Of a stretch of 64,000 nt of DNA, positions 11,767-24,239 are shown in pieces. A model generated the notes under the pieces. That model did no database searches, was not told where the DNA came from, and saw nothing but the letters and a program-made list of their open reading frames with translations. This DNA comes from Paracentrotus lividus (lineage: Eukaryota; Echinodermata; Echinoidea; Camarodonta; Echinidae), in assembly GCA_940671915.1 (NCBI GenBank), contig CALNVZ010002100.1, forward strand, positions 17,401,683-17,465,682, read 5' to 3'. A program made the translations under genes and the position numbers. Numbering within the stretch: the first letter of the stretch is position 1; each line of letters starts with the position of its first letter.

Positions 11767-12851
11767 TAAGATATCAGAAAAGGCTGCGTTACACAGGGAA
11801 ATACAATTAGCACCACATCTCATTGTTCGCTGACCCCAATTCAGTCAAAAGGACGCGACGGAGTGATACATGACAATAGACCTAGTGAATGAAATTCTGG
11901 AAATCGACGGAAACGTTTTTTTTTTTCCCTATCCCTTCATTACCAATATTGCACACAGACTGAGCAATTATGATAGAATAAACAATTAAGAGGAGAAAGG
12001 CAAGAAAAACAACATGAATGCTAGACGGCTCCTGTTTAATAGCAGACGATGTGCCAGACATGGGTCAATACACGACTCTATCAATCCACACGATGCCCAA
12101 GTCACAACGCCGCGCGAACTCCAAATCAACGACTAACTTGCCATTTCGCTGGGTAATGTATCTTTTCCTCGGATTAATGCCGTCGTACTGATGTGACTGT
12201 GGTATCAACCAGACGTGATTGGGTATAGAATAAAAGTTAAAAATAATTGCTTTCAGGACATGTGTGATTTCTAGAATTGGTTCCCATTAACTTGCCTTTT
12301 AGATAGCGTGAGAATAATTGCAACATTCGGACAGGTTCTGAGCGGTGGCAGACCTATTATATTTACTACCAAAAAAAAAAAAAAATGTGTCACATATAAA
12401 CTCATACGCCAAGAAAATGTTTGTTGTTTTGTTTGGTTGTTTTGTTTTTGTTTTGTTTATGTTTTTTTTTTTTTTCTGGGGGGTGGGGATGTTAACAATT
12501 ATTTCCATTTTTATCTCTTCATTTGATTTCACTGCAATTTAAAATGGAGACAGGGATTTGTGACCTGTAAAATGCCAAGGTTATCTCTCAAGGAAGACGT
12601 TACATTACTTCTTTCGGCTTCCATCTATAACTTGATATATTGGGTCTGATTTTCTCATGTGGATATTCTGCCACTGTAATAAAACCGATGAGGGCTCCCT
12701 ACTGAGACCGCTCGCACACTGTAAAAAAGAAACAAAAAGGGGATACTGCCTTTTAATGACAGTAAATCTGCTGTCAGAAGAGTCGTCATTGATTCTTGAT
12801 ACAATTTTTGTTCCTCTTTTTTTCCATATAGACCTAGTGATTAGCGGGAGG

Positions 12852-12856
<5 letters not shown>

Positions 12857-12886
<30 letters not shown>

Positions 12887-12890
12887 AAAA
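12857..12890 (+). repeat. poly(A) run
   Basis: About 33 A with one G interruption, followed by a GA-rich tail. No LINE or SINE body was recognised upstream, so it is listed only as a low-complexity tract. Confidence 0.85.
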
Positions 12891-13199
12891 GACAGAGAGA
12901 GAAAAGGAGAAAACAGGTATGCATCAGAATGGCTCAGTTTAGTTTAACAGGGATAAATCTTTAATTTTCAGGTAAAAATATAGATATTTTGTTTAAGGGG
13001 AACTCTAGTTTCTAGTTTCTTTATTGCGCTGGTCACAACACGTCATCAGTGCAACGTGCATCTCTCTACGACATCGAGAATTGCAATTCGCAGATAGTTG
13101 CACATTGATAAGGGAATGAGATTTAGGGGGTGAAACCATTGGATGACATCTAACATTAGAGAGAAGGCGGAAATTCATGTCATCAAGAAGAATTTATAT

Positions 13200-13408
13200 T
13201 ATTGGTCTAACTGCAGTTGGTCCAATTTTCTTATTATCTGATACCACAAGGGCTAAACCCATTTGACCTACGAACAATTTGGTCTAATTCCCTTTGGTCT
13301 AATACATACTTGGTTTAATTGTCACTTGGTCTAAAGACCACTTGTTGTAATTGCCAATTGCTCTAGTAGCCAAATGGTCTAATTGCATTTTCGTCTAACT
13401 CCCAAATG
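13200..13408 (+). repeat. degenerate minisatellite, TTGGTCTAATT-type unit
   Basis: About ten units of roughly 20 bases centred on TTGGTCTAATT, with variants such as TTGGTTTAATT, TTGCTCTAGT and TCGTCTAACT. The spacing is irregular and the units are diverged, so the array is old. Confidence 0.7.
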
Positions 13409-13525
13409 AACAGATATTGACAAGCGGTATTAGACACGAGACGAAATGGACATTACATGGAATAGAAATTAGATAAAATGGTAAATGGGCTATAAAAAAT
13501 ATGGCAATTTACCGAATGAGAGCCG

Positions 13526-13558
13526 TAGAGAGAGAGAGAGAGAGAGAGAGGGAGGGGG
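13526..13558 (+). repeat. (GA)n microsatellite plus G-run
   Basis: About 12 GA units run into a GGGAGGGGGGG tract. Confidence 0.9.
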
Positions 13559-13559
13559 G

Positions 13560-15700
13560 GGCGATATGAAAGACAAGAATAGCTCTGCGTGGTACCAAAA
13601 TTAAAAACAAAATAGATGCTGCGCATGTAATAATATTGGACGCCTCTCCGCATTATTCTTTTAGCAACGCCTTTCCCTCGCTTTCCATTAACGTATTGTA
13701 TTTTTCTTGTCGCTCTCTGTTTTCATAGTTTTTTAATGAACCACGCTTCTCGCAACAGACAATGAAATGTCCTTCAACTTCTGATGTACTATATCAAGTT
13801 ATGGTATATACAAATTTGTGAGATGTGAAAGAATGTAGTCATACACGTTTGCTATAATGGCCATGGTCAACCCATATGGATACTCACATACCCTACCTTT
13901 TTTTTGCATTTCATGTTTATATGATTTCTGAATTTTTGATTCAGTTATCAGGTTTGATTTCTTCTTTACTGGCTTTGTGCTTTCTGAGAAGCAAATATAC
14001 GGAATTAATTCAATAGCTTTTTTTAAATAGACCAGTTTACTGACATATTCAAATCTTATGCATACATTTTCCTGTCGACATAGTAACAAGGTATTCAAAA
14101 ACCTGTAATAAAAGAATGAACTATAATACACGGAATCCAGTTTGCATACATTAGTTGTTGCTATGTCGGGCAAGCCTCTGACAAGCCTTCAGGTTGTCAA
14201 GAACAACCTCATAAAATTTGAATATGTTAGTAAGCTGGTCTATTGTATAAATCACTGTCTACCTATCGTGTTGGTGTCAGAGCAGTTAAAAACTTTTCTG
14301 TAGCACACGATGATCTCCCCTACCGAAAAGTGTTAGTTGCCAGTGCCAACATATTCATGAACTTTATATGCATATGTAATTTTCTTCTTGCTCACATTTG
14401 ATTAAACAATGGTTAACCGTTAGCTGATGTTGTCATTAATTAATCATACATATTATTATCATGAAAAATAGGACTTCAGCCCTTAAGCCCCCCCCCCCCG
14501 GACAATATTCAATTTTGCTTTGTTTTGTTTAGTTTTTAAACTTCCATGCATTCGTTTTATATCCCTATTTGTCTTCACCAACATCCCCCCTCTCTCTCTC
14601 TCTCTCTCTCTCTCGTTTTTTTTATTTTTTTAATTTTTTAATTTTTGTTTTTGATGGGCCCCTCTCTCTACATCCCTTTCTATCTGCCTTCTTTCTCTAT
14701 TAATTCATTCTCTCAGCCTATATATATTTCAATGTAACACCGCGCTACTTGCCAGCGACAACAACTGCATAACCTAGAAAGAAAGAAAAAACATCCAACA
14801 TCAAAGAAATTCCCGCTCTATTCATGGCAGCCATGGACCTGTGTCATTAGCATTGTGATTTTATTAATGCATGAAATAGTTTGTCACGCATGCCTTCTAT
14901 TTATTTTGCATTCTTTTATTGAATTGTACGGGTTCGTTTACTTTACATATGATGCGTTCTGTAACAGTTGTTAATATTGATGGCAGTCTTTTTTTCTGCC
15001 TTCTCTCGAATTGCTCTGCCTCTCTCCCTCTCTCTCTCTCGATCAATACACACATACATGTTTCCAAGGTTAGAATGCTGATATAGGAAACGAGGTTCGA
15101 TTGTTGAACGGCTCATGTACAGTATAAAAACTGAGCAATTTAGTTTCATGGAGTACAGCCTTATGTTCGGGAACCACTTTGCATCGGTAATAATAACATT
15201 TTGATAAACGCAAGTGTTTTTTTAAATACTATCTCAACACGAGACAATTCGATTTCCTGAACATGCACATAATTCATTTGAGCTCTTAACAATTATAGTT
15301 TCATAGTTAGTTTAATGTTAAATGAGCATATATAGTGAAGATCAAAATAATAAGGTAATTTAATTTCAGAGGAATCATATCCCAAGCTCAATTATTTTGG
15401 CAATTTATTTAAAGTAATGTAATCAAAGAGCTACTGTTCACCTCTGCATTCATACTTTTTTTTTTTGCATTACTGATGTCACACATAATCGTATAAACTA
15501 AAAATGAAAATGACTGTTACAACAATCCAATTTTTGCAAGTGTTTGTCTGAAATACCATCTTAACATGCTTAATGTCACGATTGCCTCTTCACACCGTAA
15601 TTGATTTCGTTCTTAATTCAGTGTTTTCTTTTCTTTTTGACGGGGTATGCGGCATATCGAAAGTTTAGGCACTACTTTTTCTCGCAATTATGTTCTCTTT
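13560..15700. other. AT-rich spacer with CT and C runs
   Basis: No convincing gene was seen. It contains a C-run at about 14489-14500, a (CT)n tract at about 14590-14615 followed by T-rich low complexity, and a shorter CT tract near 15018-15040. The 124-residue minus-strand frame at 13799-14173 has no recognisable motif. Confidence 0.45.
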
Positions 15701-16700
15701 AAAATGGTAATTTCATATTTTATGCCCGCTAACCCCGCTTAAACATAAAAGATCTTCTTCATTTTTGCAATTTATGTCAAACTCTCATTGTCAATTTGGT
15801 TTCAGAAAAAAAAATCAACCTCTATGGTATTCGTGGAAAGATCTTAAATTGGTTTAGAAATTATCTCAGCAACAGGAACTTTTGACAATAGTCAATCTGA
15901 CTTAAAATATACTATGCGGAGTACCACAGGAATCCCTTTTGTGCCCTCTCCATTTTATACTATATACAAACGATTTTGAAAACTCATCCCGTATCTTACA
16001 GTTTCAGATGACTTTTTTTGCAGATGACTTTTTTTTTCTCTCTCACGAAAATTCTTCTTTACTTTAAAATGTAATAAATAGGGAATTAAAATACGTGCAG
16101 TTATAGATTGTGGCAAACAAAATATCTCTGAACATTAAAAAACAAAAACTACTCAGTTTATGATATTCGGTTACTCTTTTATTAAAGGCTTTGGAAGGTC
16201 TCATTATATTGAAGAATTGTAATCTCAAGCAGGTGAAGAAAAACATGTTTTTGAGTGTCAATATTGGCTGCGATGTCATGTATCTGAAATTGTGAGGAAT
16301 ACTGGTGTCCTGTATCGACTAAGAGAATTTTTCCCTGCACACTGATATTACCCTATTTGAATTATGGTTTACTATTTTAGGGAAGTGTGCCAATTTACAT
16401 TCTGACACTATTCTAAAGATTAAAAAACGGGTTATTCGGATTATTAATCATGCATGCACAGTTCACATAGTTACAAATAGCTCTTTCCATTATATATATT
16501 TTAAAGATTTGTCAAAAATGATGTGCCATACATTTTTCTCTACATTTCAAAGAAATGACGTATATCATAATTATCCAACTCGTCACTGTCATTCGTTCCA
16601 CCTTCCACGAGTACGTACATTCTTTAAAAAAAAAAAAAAAATCTTTTTAGCAGTCCAAAATTTGTTAACAATAACCACGCGAAATAATTGAAAGTCCATT
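15700..16700 (+). mobile_element. 5'-truncated LINE remnant (RT to C terminus), CR1/Jockey-like
   Basis: Translated pieces read in LINE order. QFGFRKK near 15797 and YGIRGKILNWFRNYLSNRN near 15822-15880 are RT motifs. A decayed VPQGSLLGPL follows (VPQESLLCPL near 15920), then an ADD-like tract near 16005-16030. At the end, YHNYPTRHCHSFHLPRVRTFF (about 16563-16630) matches the C-terminal tail typical of these LINEs (xHNYxTRxxxxxHxPxVRT). Many frame changes and stops are present. No endonuclease is seen upstream, as expected of a 5'-truncated copy. An A-run follows at 16626-16640, inside or just after the coding remnant. Confidence 0.75.
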
Positions 16701-17645
16701 TTTATTTTCTTGCAGGTGTAAGCTGAAAACTTGCTGATGGATTCTTATTCAGCTGTTATGGAATAGGGGCTCTTGCTAAGTTCTTTGTATTTGTCTTTGT
16801 TGCAGCATGATCATAAACGAATACCATTTTGTTGTTGTTTTTTTCGTTTTGTTTTGTTTCGTCATGATTTTTTTTTTCTATGAAGGCAGAGCAATTTCCT
16901 TATTTTCTCAAATTTCTCAATCGTCAGTTTTTACTTAAACTGGATTCTCAAAAGTTTGTAATATTAGTCTGTCTCTTAACATTATTTTTGATATTTCTTT
17001 CAGGATGCAGGATATCAGCTATGCTTTCAGGCTGATTTCCTCTCATTTCTCTAATATCTATACTCAGTCTTTTATAAATTAATTATTCATCGACAATTAC
17101 TTTACATCTAATGTATTGGGTTAAATTAAGGCAAGAAAAGAGAAATGAATAAATAAAAATACTAGATTTTCAAAATATGTCCCCCACCGAAAAAAAAATG
17201 GTCGGAGGGCAATCGGAAAACAGAAAATGATGTGTGGGGTGGGGGAAGATAAAGATGATTCCCAATGTGCCAGTATTTATTTCATGAAAACATCTGTTAG
17301 TTCAGAAGAAAATGATTATGAACCATAACGACATGAAAATATACAATACTTTTTAGCGTGTGCAATGTGGTAAGAAGGATTAATGTCTGCGGCGTACTCT
17401 GTCTACAGTGGTCAAGCTTACTTGTCAATCAAAAACTTCGAAGAAAAACCACTAATTAGAGGAACACATGAATTGATTAGAAATATTGATAATGTATATA
17501 TTATTTTGCGTATTTATATTATAACATAAAAGTTAGTAAAAGAAAATACGTACCAATATTGATATTATTATTCATACTTTAATTATGCATAAGTTATAAT
17601 AAAAAATAACCAATCCGGGCACCTTAGGACACGATAGGATAACCT
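16701..17645. other. AT-rich spacer, nothing recognised
   Basis: No gene or clear repeat was seen beyond T-rich simple sequence near 16825-16885. Confidence 0.4.
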
Positions 17646-17649
17646 GTGT

Positions 17650-17900
17650 GGAGGATTACCCTCCAGGACAATTATACTCAAGAAAACAACACCCTAGCAT
17701 GAATCGCAGAGTCGCGGGGGTGGGGGGGGGGCTGCAGCCCCTCCACTTTTTGCAACAAACTTGTACAAAAACGCGAAATGACCATAGCTGTGTGATTTTC
17801 AGCCTGTTCAGCCCCTCCAGTTTTGGCTCAGCTCCTCCACTTTCAAAAACGCTTCGTTTCCCCTGCCTAGGACAACTACCCTGTAACAAATACTCACAAG
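17650..17900. repeat. GGACAA(T/C)TACCC-family repeat with internal GC-rich insert
   Basis: The words CCAGGACAATTATACTC (near 17662) and TAGGACAACTACCCTG (near 17868) belong to the same family as the repeats near 31526-31670 and 58850-59000. Between them lies a G-run and a block with three CAGCCCCTCC-type words (17738-17850) that looks like a separate small insertion. Frames on both strands here are not credible genes. Confidence 0.45.
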
Positions 17901-17973
17901 TAGGATCAGGTTTGCGGTAGTACAGTTGTGACTGTGGGTCCACAGCAGATTACCATTTACTTTACAGATTGGT

Positions 17974-18118
17974 AAGGGTGGTATCTCACTTCGCGGAGAC
18001 GTCTCCGAGAGGTCTCCCCGACAACTTATATAAAAAAAATAATAATAATTATGCGTCGCGGAAACGAAATTTTCTATTCTGTCGCGGAGACGTCTCCGCG
18101 AAATGACATACCACCCTT
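17974..18118. mobile_element. palindromic MITE, AGGGTGGTATC ends (short copy)
   Basis: The left end AGGGTGGTATCTCACTTCGC and the right end GCGAAATGACATACCACCCT are inverted copies. TA adjoins both ends, so a TA target duplication is likely. CGCGGAGACGTCTCCGCG-type palindromes sit in each arm. It is the same family as 49219-49487 but with a shorter middle. No coding sequence is present. Confidence 0.75.
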
Positions 18119-18284
18119 AGTACATACGTATTTTTTTCTTATATATCAAAAGAAGAAAATATGGCATATACGCCAAACAAAAGTCCTTTAATTGTCAATT
18201 ATGTTATCTTAAAAGTAAGCGCATTTTTCGTTTAGAGTTGAAAGAAATTGTAAAACAAAAAGGAAAATGACAGAAGTTTTTGTG

Positions 18285-18302
18285 NNNNNNNNNNNNNNNN
18301 NN
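18285..18302. other. assembly gap (18 N)
   Basis: A run of unknown bases. Confidence 1.
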
Positions 18303-20330
18303 AATGAAATGTAGACATAAACCCTTATCATGATTCATTCGTGATTTCATATTGAATCATCGCATGTAATGTCTGGGGCTTTTTTATTCTTAATTTCTTT
18401 GAAAGTCATAATACCGTCTCCAAAGGGGACTGTCGAAACAAAGCAAAACCCCTGTTTTTATAGCTTTGTTGACGAGGAGTACAGATTGGCTGCAGACAAT
18501 AAGAATAATGGTTTGTCTGTCTCCCTTGAATGTTGCTTAAGTTAAGATCTTATACGTCCAAGTTCTCTTAATTTTGCTTTTATCGGCGACAAGACTCTTA
18601 AGCAATAACAGCGTCCTTGCTTCGGTACGATAACGAACAAGCCCGAAAGAGATGAAATACATCATGATGGAACCCCAATTGCGATGGCAATTTCATATCA
18701 TGCAATATATCGAAAGTATTCTGAAATTTTTTTTACTTTGAATGGTCGGCATTAAACATCAAACGCCATGGTCGAAGTAGAAAATGATCATCATAAAAAC
18801 ATTCTTTTTGTTGTGTTTAATTATGACGGGAGTATCTTGCACCAACATCCATACACGGCAAGATCGATTGGGTTTAATAGGTATAGTGCACGTCCGCGAT
18901 GCAACGAGGATGGAACTCTCTTCAGCAAAGCTTTCTAACCTCGACTCTGATAATAGGAAAACATAACAAACAATCAATATTTGATTGGAGAATGGTGTAT
19001 AATCAGAGTGGTGCCTAGGAGAGGTTTTATGACGGGGACCACGAAATACGTCCTCGTCGGGCAGCGTCCGTCCATTACGGGAGCGTTGTATTCGTCATTG
19101 CTCGTTGATTTTCATGATTGCGGGGGTCGTCGCTCTCATGTGGGGGTGTTTTTTCCTCGCACAGCTCTCTAGGACCGCCACTTTGTTGCTGATTAATGCG
19201 CTAGACACATGTACACAACGCAAGGCTAACGCATTAAAATTAACATGAAAATATCCGTTGTGCGCGGGAATACAGTGCGTAAACACAAATATCACATATT
19301 AAGATATCAAACGAACATACAGCGTTTGTCCAGTACGCTCGACGCATGAGTAACGACTGTTGACGCACGCCTAACGAAAACTAACTTACGGACTGGGCAA
19401 AATTGGCAATTGTTGTGCGTTCACCTTTAGTTACCAACTGTCATGACTGTGACTGGACCAAGGTTTCCAAGACGCCTATGTTTCATAAAAACGAAATGGA
19501 TGCGATAAATATGAAAACGAACACGCTTCAAATTTGGGCATTACCTTGCATGCCTTGGAAAAATATCATTGACTCCCACTTCATGAGCTTAGCGCCATCC
19601 TGCATCACCATTTTTGACATCATCGTCATTTCTTTGTAGGGGTGATATAGTTAAAAGGCACCCCAATCAAATACTTGTTATTGTCTATGTACCAGTGTAA
19701 TTAGATAAATGTGGGGAGATATGGAAAGTATATTGCCTGACGTATTCAACATCAGGTCATAAATATTCTGTTTCTACGTCAACAATTACGATGTCATATT
19801 GTTTCATTGAAGGTTCATGGAAGGTTATTTGTCTTTAAAGTGAACACCAAAGTTGATCATCCCTCCCTCTTTTGAGAACGTTATATCGGAGTAAAAGAAC
19901 AAAAATTGAAGTAATATGCATAAACATCAACAAGAAAAACAACAAATTTCGCTTGTTTTACTTTGTCTCTGCTTCCTTTTTCTTTTATCTCTATTGTTTT
20001 CAAGCCAGACGTTAGTTTCCCCCTATTTTTGCGTCATGTTCTTACTTATTTGCTTATTGTGGTGGAAATGTATTTGTTTTGTATTGTTAATCGGGCAATT
20101 CTGTTAGACATTTTTAAAGGGCAAACGCCTTAAGCGTCCAAGAGATGCGGGAAATAGTACAAGAAGTCGCCATCCAACAAATGCCCTGGTTTATTTTATT
20201 TTTTTTGCACCTCACCTTTTCATCTGCATTCCCATTTCTGATACACCCCCTTCTTTTGCTCAAAATGTGTCGTTACTTTCAGACCAATTCCTTTTTTTCT
20301 TTAAGATTTTCAACAGAAAGTGATTGGAAT
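18303..20330. other. spacer, no gene recognised
   Basis: GC content is mixed, with a slightly GC-richer part at 18990-19400. Short frames of 60-78 codons on both strands lack recognisable motifs or consistent codon bias. Confidence 0.4.
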
Positions 20331-20334
20331 ACTA

Positions 20335-20917
20335 CACTGTTAGAACGCGGTTTAAAAATTTCGCGGTTTAAAAAAATGTTGGTTTAGAAGTTAAACATTC
20401 TTGTTGAATATTTAAACATTGTTGTTAAAAACAGGAAAAGCGAGTTTTTTTTAGCCTTAAACAAGACCTCTTTAAAGAAATATCACACTGTATTAAACAG
20501 GTTTTTGTTTAAAGGCCGAGGCAAATGTCACGTGATAGTCATGAGCCAATAGCATCACTCGTTACATGCAAGGTAAAACATTTCAATCATGGCGAAGGAT
20601 TTATGCCCCACACATTATATCAGCGTATGTACACATGTGTTGGCTCAGTGAATAGAGCGTCTGCCTTATAATCGAAAGGTCTCGAGTTCGATACCCGGCC
20701 GCGTTAACCAAAAGTTGGAGCGTTTTTATTTTTGGAGAGAAAAACAATACTGTTGATGTTTTAAACAACCATTAAACAACAGGTTGTTTAAACTTTCAAC
20801 AACAAGAGTGTTAAAGTTTGAAACAACTACAGGTTGTTTAATTTTTAAACAACATTCACCGGTTAACACGCAGTTGTTTAAGATTTTAAACAACTTGTTT
20901 AATTTTTTCTAACAGTG
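20335..20917. mobile_element. TA-flanked MITE with TTGTTTAAA-rich arms, carrying a SINE head
   Basis: The ends CACTGTTAGAA and TTCTAACAGTG are exact inverted copies, with TA outside each (20333-20334 and 20918-20919). The arms, about 20335-20520 and 20750-20917, are rich in GTTTAAA and TTTAAAC words. The middle 230 bases are unlike the arms and hold a tRNA-like sequence at 20641-20716. No transposase is present. The middle may be a SINE inserted into the MITE or an original internal part; the sequence alone does not decide. Confidence 0.75.
20641..20716 (+). repeat. tRNA-derived SINE head, Ile(UAU)-like
   Basis: The A-box-like TGGCTCAGTGAATAGAG can form a 4-bp D stem (GCTC/GAGC). The loop CTTATAA would place anticodon TAT. 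The B-box-like GAGTTCGATACCC follows, then GGCCGCGTTAACCAAAAG. The acceptor stem cannot pair and the anticodon stem is decayed, so this is a SINE promoter head rather than a working tRNA gene. The tail words match the copy near 61600-61670. Confidence 0.65.
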
Positions 20918-20919
20918 TA

Positions 20920-23900
20920 AAGTCATAAAGAGGCTTTGAAAGTAAAATGAGATCTTGGACAGATGTTTTGGAATGAATCTCATTATTTGTTTTAAATGAC
21001 TGCTATAAGGAAGCAATATAATAAGCAAGCAACCAATGGGACCTACGACTCAGAGTCGTGACGGATGGACTTGGTAATAAGGATTAATATCTTAACAAAG
21101 GGCACCAATTTAGCATCGACTTGGTTTCAAACCAGGGTTCTTCCTGTTACAGAACTACATTCAACTGAGCTTTAACCTACCCCCTTGTTGAGAAGAGAAA
21201 ATGCAAGAAGAAGGGGAAAGAGGGGCATAGTAAGAATAAATAAAAGAAGGAGCCAATAAAGAAGAAGAGGGAAGGAGGAGGAGGAGAAGAAGAAGAAAAC
21301 TTACGATGGACTACTCATGAGACAATTGTTTTAAATCATGGAAAATAGGTCAAAGTCCGAATCCGTGGACTCATGTTTCGGACCATTTCCTTTCATAATT
21401 AGCTATCAACAAAGTTATCTTGAAAATATATCCGTTAAATTGGGTATAACATTATTCACTCTTATTAAGCATGTTTGCTTAGCAGGTGCCTGTTACATCA
21501 GAGAACACGATTTGATACAGGGCAAAACTCAGGAAAATCGCGATAAAAGTTTTGATACGTCCCTGGGGCGAGCTGAAATTTTCGAGCGATCTAGACCGGG
21601 TTTTTAGGCTCGAAGGGGCTTGTACTGTCTGCGGCGGCGACGGCTCACGGCTCTCCGACAAGCCCGAGATGTGAAAATAAGTAAAACAAAAAGATACAAT
21701 TGATTTGGGAAAGGTTAGATTTTATTAATGTATTTGTTTATTTACCTTTACAATACCGATACTTTGCAGGTGACACGGACTCACATACGGCCGCCTACGT
21801 GAGTGACGCGACCTACAAAATGGCCGCCTCCATCCCCTTCACTCTTTTCGGACTTGAAACTAACAAGAAAAGATCATTATTGGCAATTTTATAATAGCAT
21901 TTTTCTGGGATAAAAGTGAACCGTCGCTTATAATTGATCGCTATCCCACACACCTTATATATGTGTGGAATGAAACCAGTTTCAATCAGAAGAACGTACT
22001 TCCATGTATAATCTCTCTCATTTAAATCTTATTTTTTCATTATTTCAAAATGTATATAAATAATTTTGGTTTGCCTAAAGGGTTGTTAGCAGAATTGGTG
22101 TTATCGAAATGTACAGAGATTTAATACCTAAAATGTATCTAATCCTCAGATCATTTTAGTTAGATCCTTGAAGGATGTTTGGTTCGGTCTTAACATTCTC
22201 AAAATGGCCGATCTGGTTTATCTTGATTTCAGACTTGGAAGATTGGATTTTCATAGCACGTTGAATTCACTGTTCTTTTTTTTAAAATTATTTATACTTT
22301 GATTGGGATGAAACCAAGGTTCTGCTCTTGGAGTGCTAATGATGATAAGTCATATGCATATTATGTTATGATGTATAACCATGTTTACAAATAAGTGATA
22401 TTAATAATTTATGAAGTTCGAATGTTCATAGAGATCATAATATGTGGACAGTTTGATAGCATGATAATGCTTTCTTACGTCATTATCCAAAAAAGAGTAA
22501 AAAGAATGAAGAAGACATGGTGTCACTTTCTATAAGAAAGTTAATGCTAAACCGCTTGGTTTCTGACTCATTATCTCATTTGTTTCACATAAATGGATTT
22601 GCAAATAAAGAGCAGGAAAATAAGTATTTCAACGGTCATGACGGTAGGATGTATGTCGATCTTCGGATAAATCATTGGCGTTAAAACTAAAATCTGAGTT
22701 AATTCCTGGTTGAGGTTTTCCCCATCTTTGCACACACAAAAAATAGAAATTGAAGTCTGGTATAATAGATAATGAATTATTTCTCTCTATTAAACGTATA
22801 GGGGAGACCGGATGAAGTTACAAAATTCACATTTGGGCCAGATCAATTCTAATGAAAGAATCTACGCACTCCATCTTGGGTCTGTAGTTAGCCTATTATG
22901 TCTGCTAAACCCTGAGGCATATTAAAACTTGAAACATGTAAACATTAATTAACTACAGCTTAATTAGTGAAGACATTTTTTTTGTAACAACCTACCGCCG
23001 TATACGGTAGTGTTGTTCACAGCCATAAGGGGTAAATTGTTACAATTATGTATAACATACGGGTGAGTTTGACATGTGGAACTCTCTTATACCATACTTT
23101 GTTTCAACTTTCAGTTTTCTTGGCATCGTTAACATGTAGATCAGTAGAGCTCTAGATAGACAGTAATAATAGAAACATAAAAATTATTAACACCTGAAAA
23201 TTGAGACAAAAATGTAATTTTACATAATGTATATGTAATTGGGGTGAAGTTGTTACATCATTACATGGTTTTTTTAACACCAGTAACAAGATATCAACTG
23301 TAGCACAGCCATTAGGCAGAATAAAGGCATGGCTATAGGGTACATTAGTGACATCATGTATGTTGCGTGTGACCATAATTCGCGCGTTGACCTTAATTCA
23401 CGCACGCCAGATAACTCAAATTTAATCATAATTTTGAAATCTGATAGCACCATCAGAAGAGGGAGTCTCAAATTTCTTAAGATCAATCTGTCTTCACGGT
23501 ACGGTGTATTGAATTGTAAAATTATGACCAACAATCGAAAATTGCGTGTCCGATACTCGAGAAATCCGACGTTCCCGACAGGGTCTGGAAATCATCATTT
23601 TCATTTATATACATCAAGTTGTGAGATGATATTAATATCATCTAAATTCTTGAATTTTGACTACATTTATTGTAGTCTCTTTCCTTAGAGTGATGGAATT
23701 TCGCTATAATATCTTTGTCAAACAGCGTGGGGAATTAAGGTCACACTGTTTTGTACTTTTTCAGCAGATAATGCGCGATCGTTCGATCGACATGGAATTT
23801 GAAATCGCGATATCGTCAAACCATTTGATCCTGCTTCACTTTCTTCTTTCGGCGATTCGAAGTGTAGAATTTTGGCCGTTCATTTGGTATTTATTAGTTT

Positions 23901-24230
23901 TCGTTGATTTTGTGTAAAATATGAAAAAAATGTTGATTGAATGTCGCATTTTCTATAATTTTTTAATTTGCGCGAACTATGGTCTCCCATCATACTATAT
24001 TTACAATACCAGTCTAATTCATCATGTGCCTTCAGTTGTAAGAGCTTATTACAATTTCAATTTTTTTTTTCTCAAAAATTTATCTTGGACACTGTATAAA
24101 ATGTTTTTTGTATGATTTATTGTTTTAATAAAACACGGAGAAAACCTCACGACGGGCAGATTTATCACACTATGTGTAAGCTGTAGCAAAAATTTTGATT
24201 CAGTTCCAGTTATTTTATCAAGCGAATTTA
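20920..24230. other. AT-rich spacer with a small GC-richer patch
   Basis: No gene can be supported. A GC-richer patch lies at 21480-21870 (see findings). A short hairpin (CTACCG...CGGTAG) is near 22991-23010. Around 23367-23760 the word GTGACCTTAATTC appears in opposite orientations, possibly marking an old inverted-repeat element. A perfect 20-base palindrome is at 23624-23643. Confidence 0.4.
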
Positions 24231-24239
24231 AAATTATGT

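Larger units (their letters stand above)
9740..13190. other. spacer rich in homopolymers, no gene seen
   Basis: AT-rich sequence with G or C runs near 10424-10440, 11271-11289, 11568-11580 and 11730-11766, and A/T runs near 10719-10731, 11645-11660, 12370-12385 and 12460-12476. The short open frames that cross these runs have no recognisable protein content. Confidence 0.5.

Noticed and set aside
20641-20716. Functional tRNA-Ile(UAU) gene
   Set aside because: The D arm and B box look right, but no acceptor stem can form and the anticodon stem is mismatched. The flanks match a SINE-like tail.
21900-22330. Possible LINE fragment (WDKSEPSLIIDRYP and following)
   Set aside because: No RT or endonuclease motif could be matched; the resemblance is too weak.
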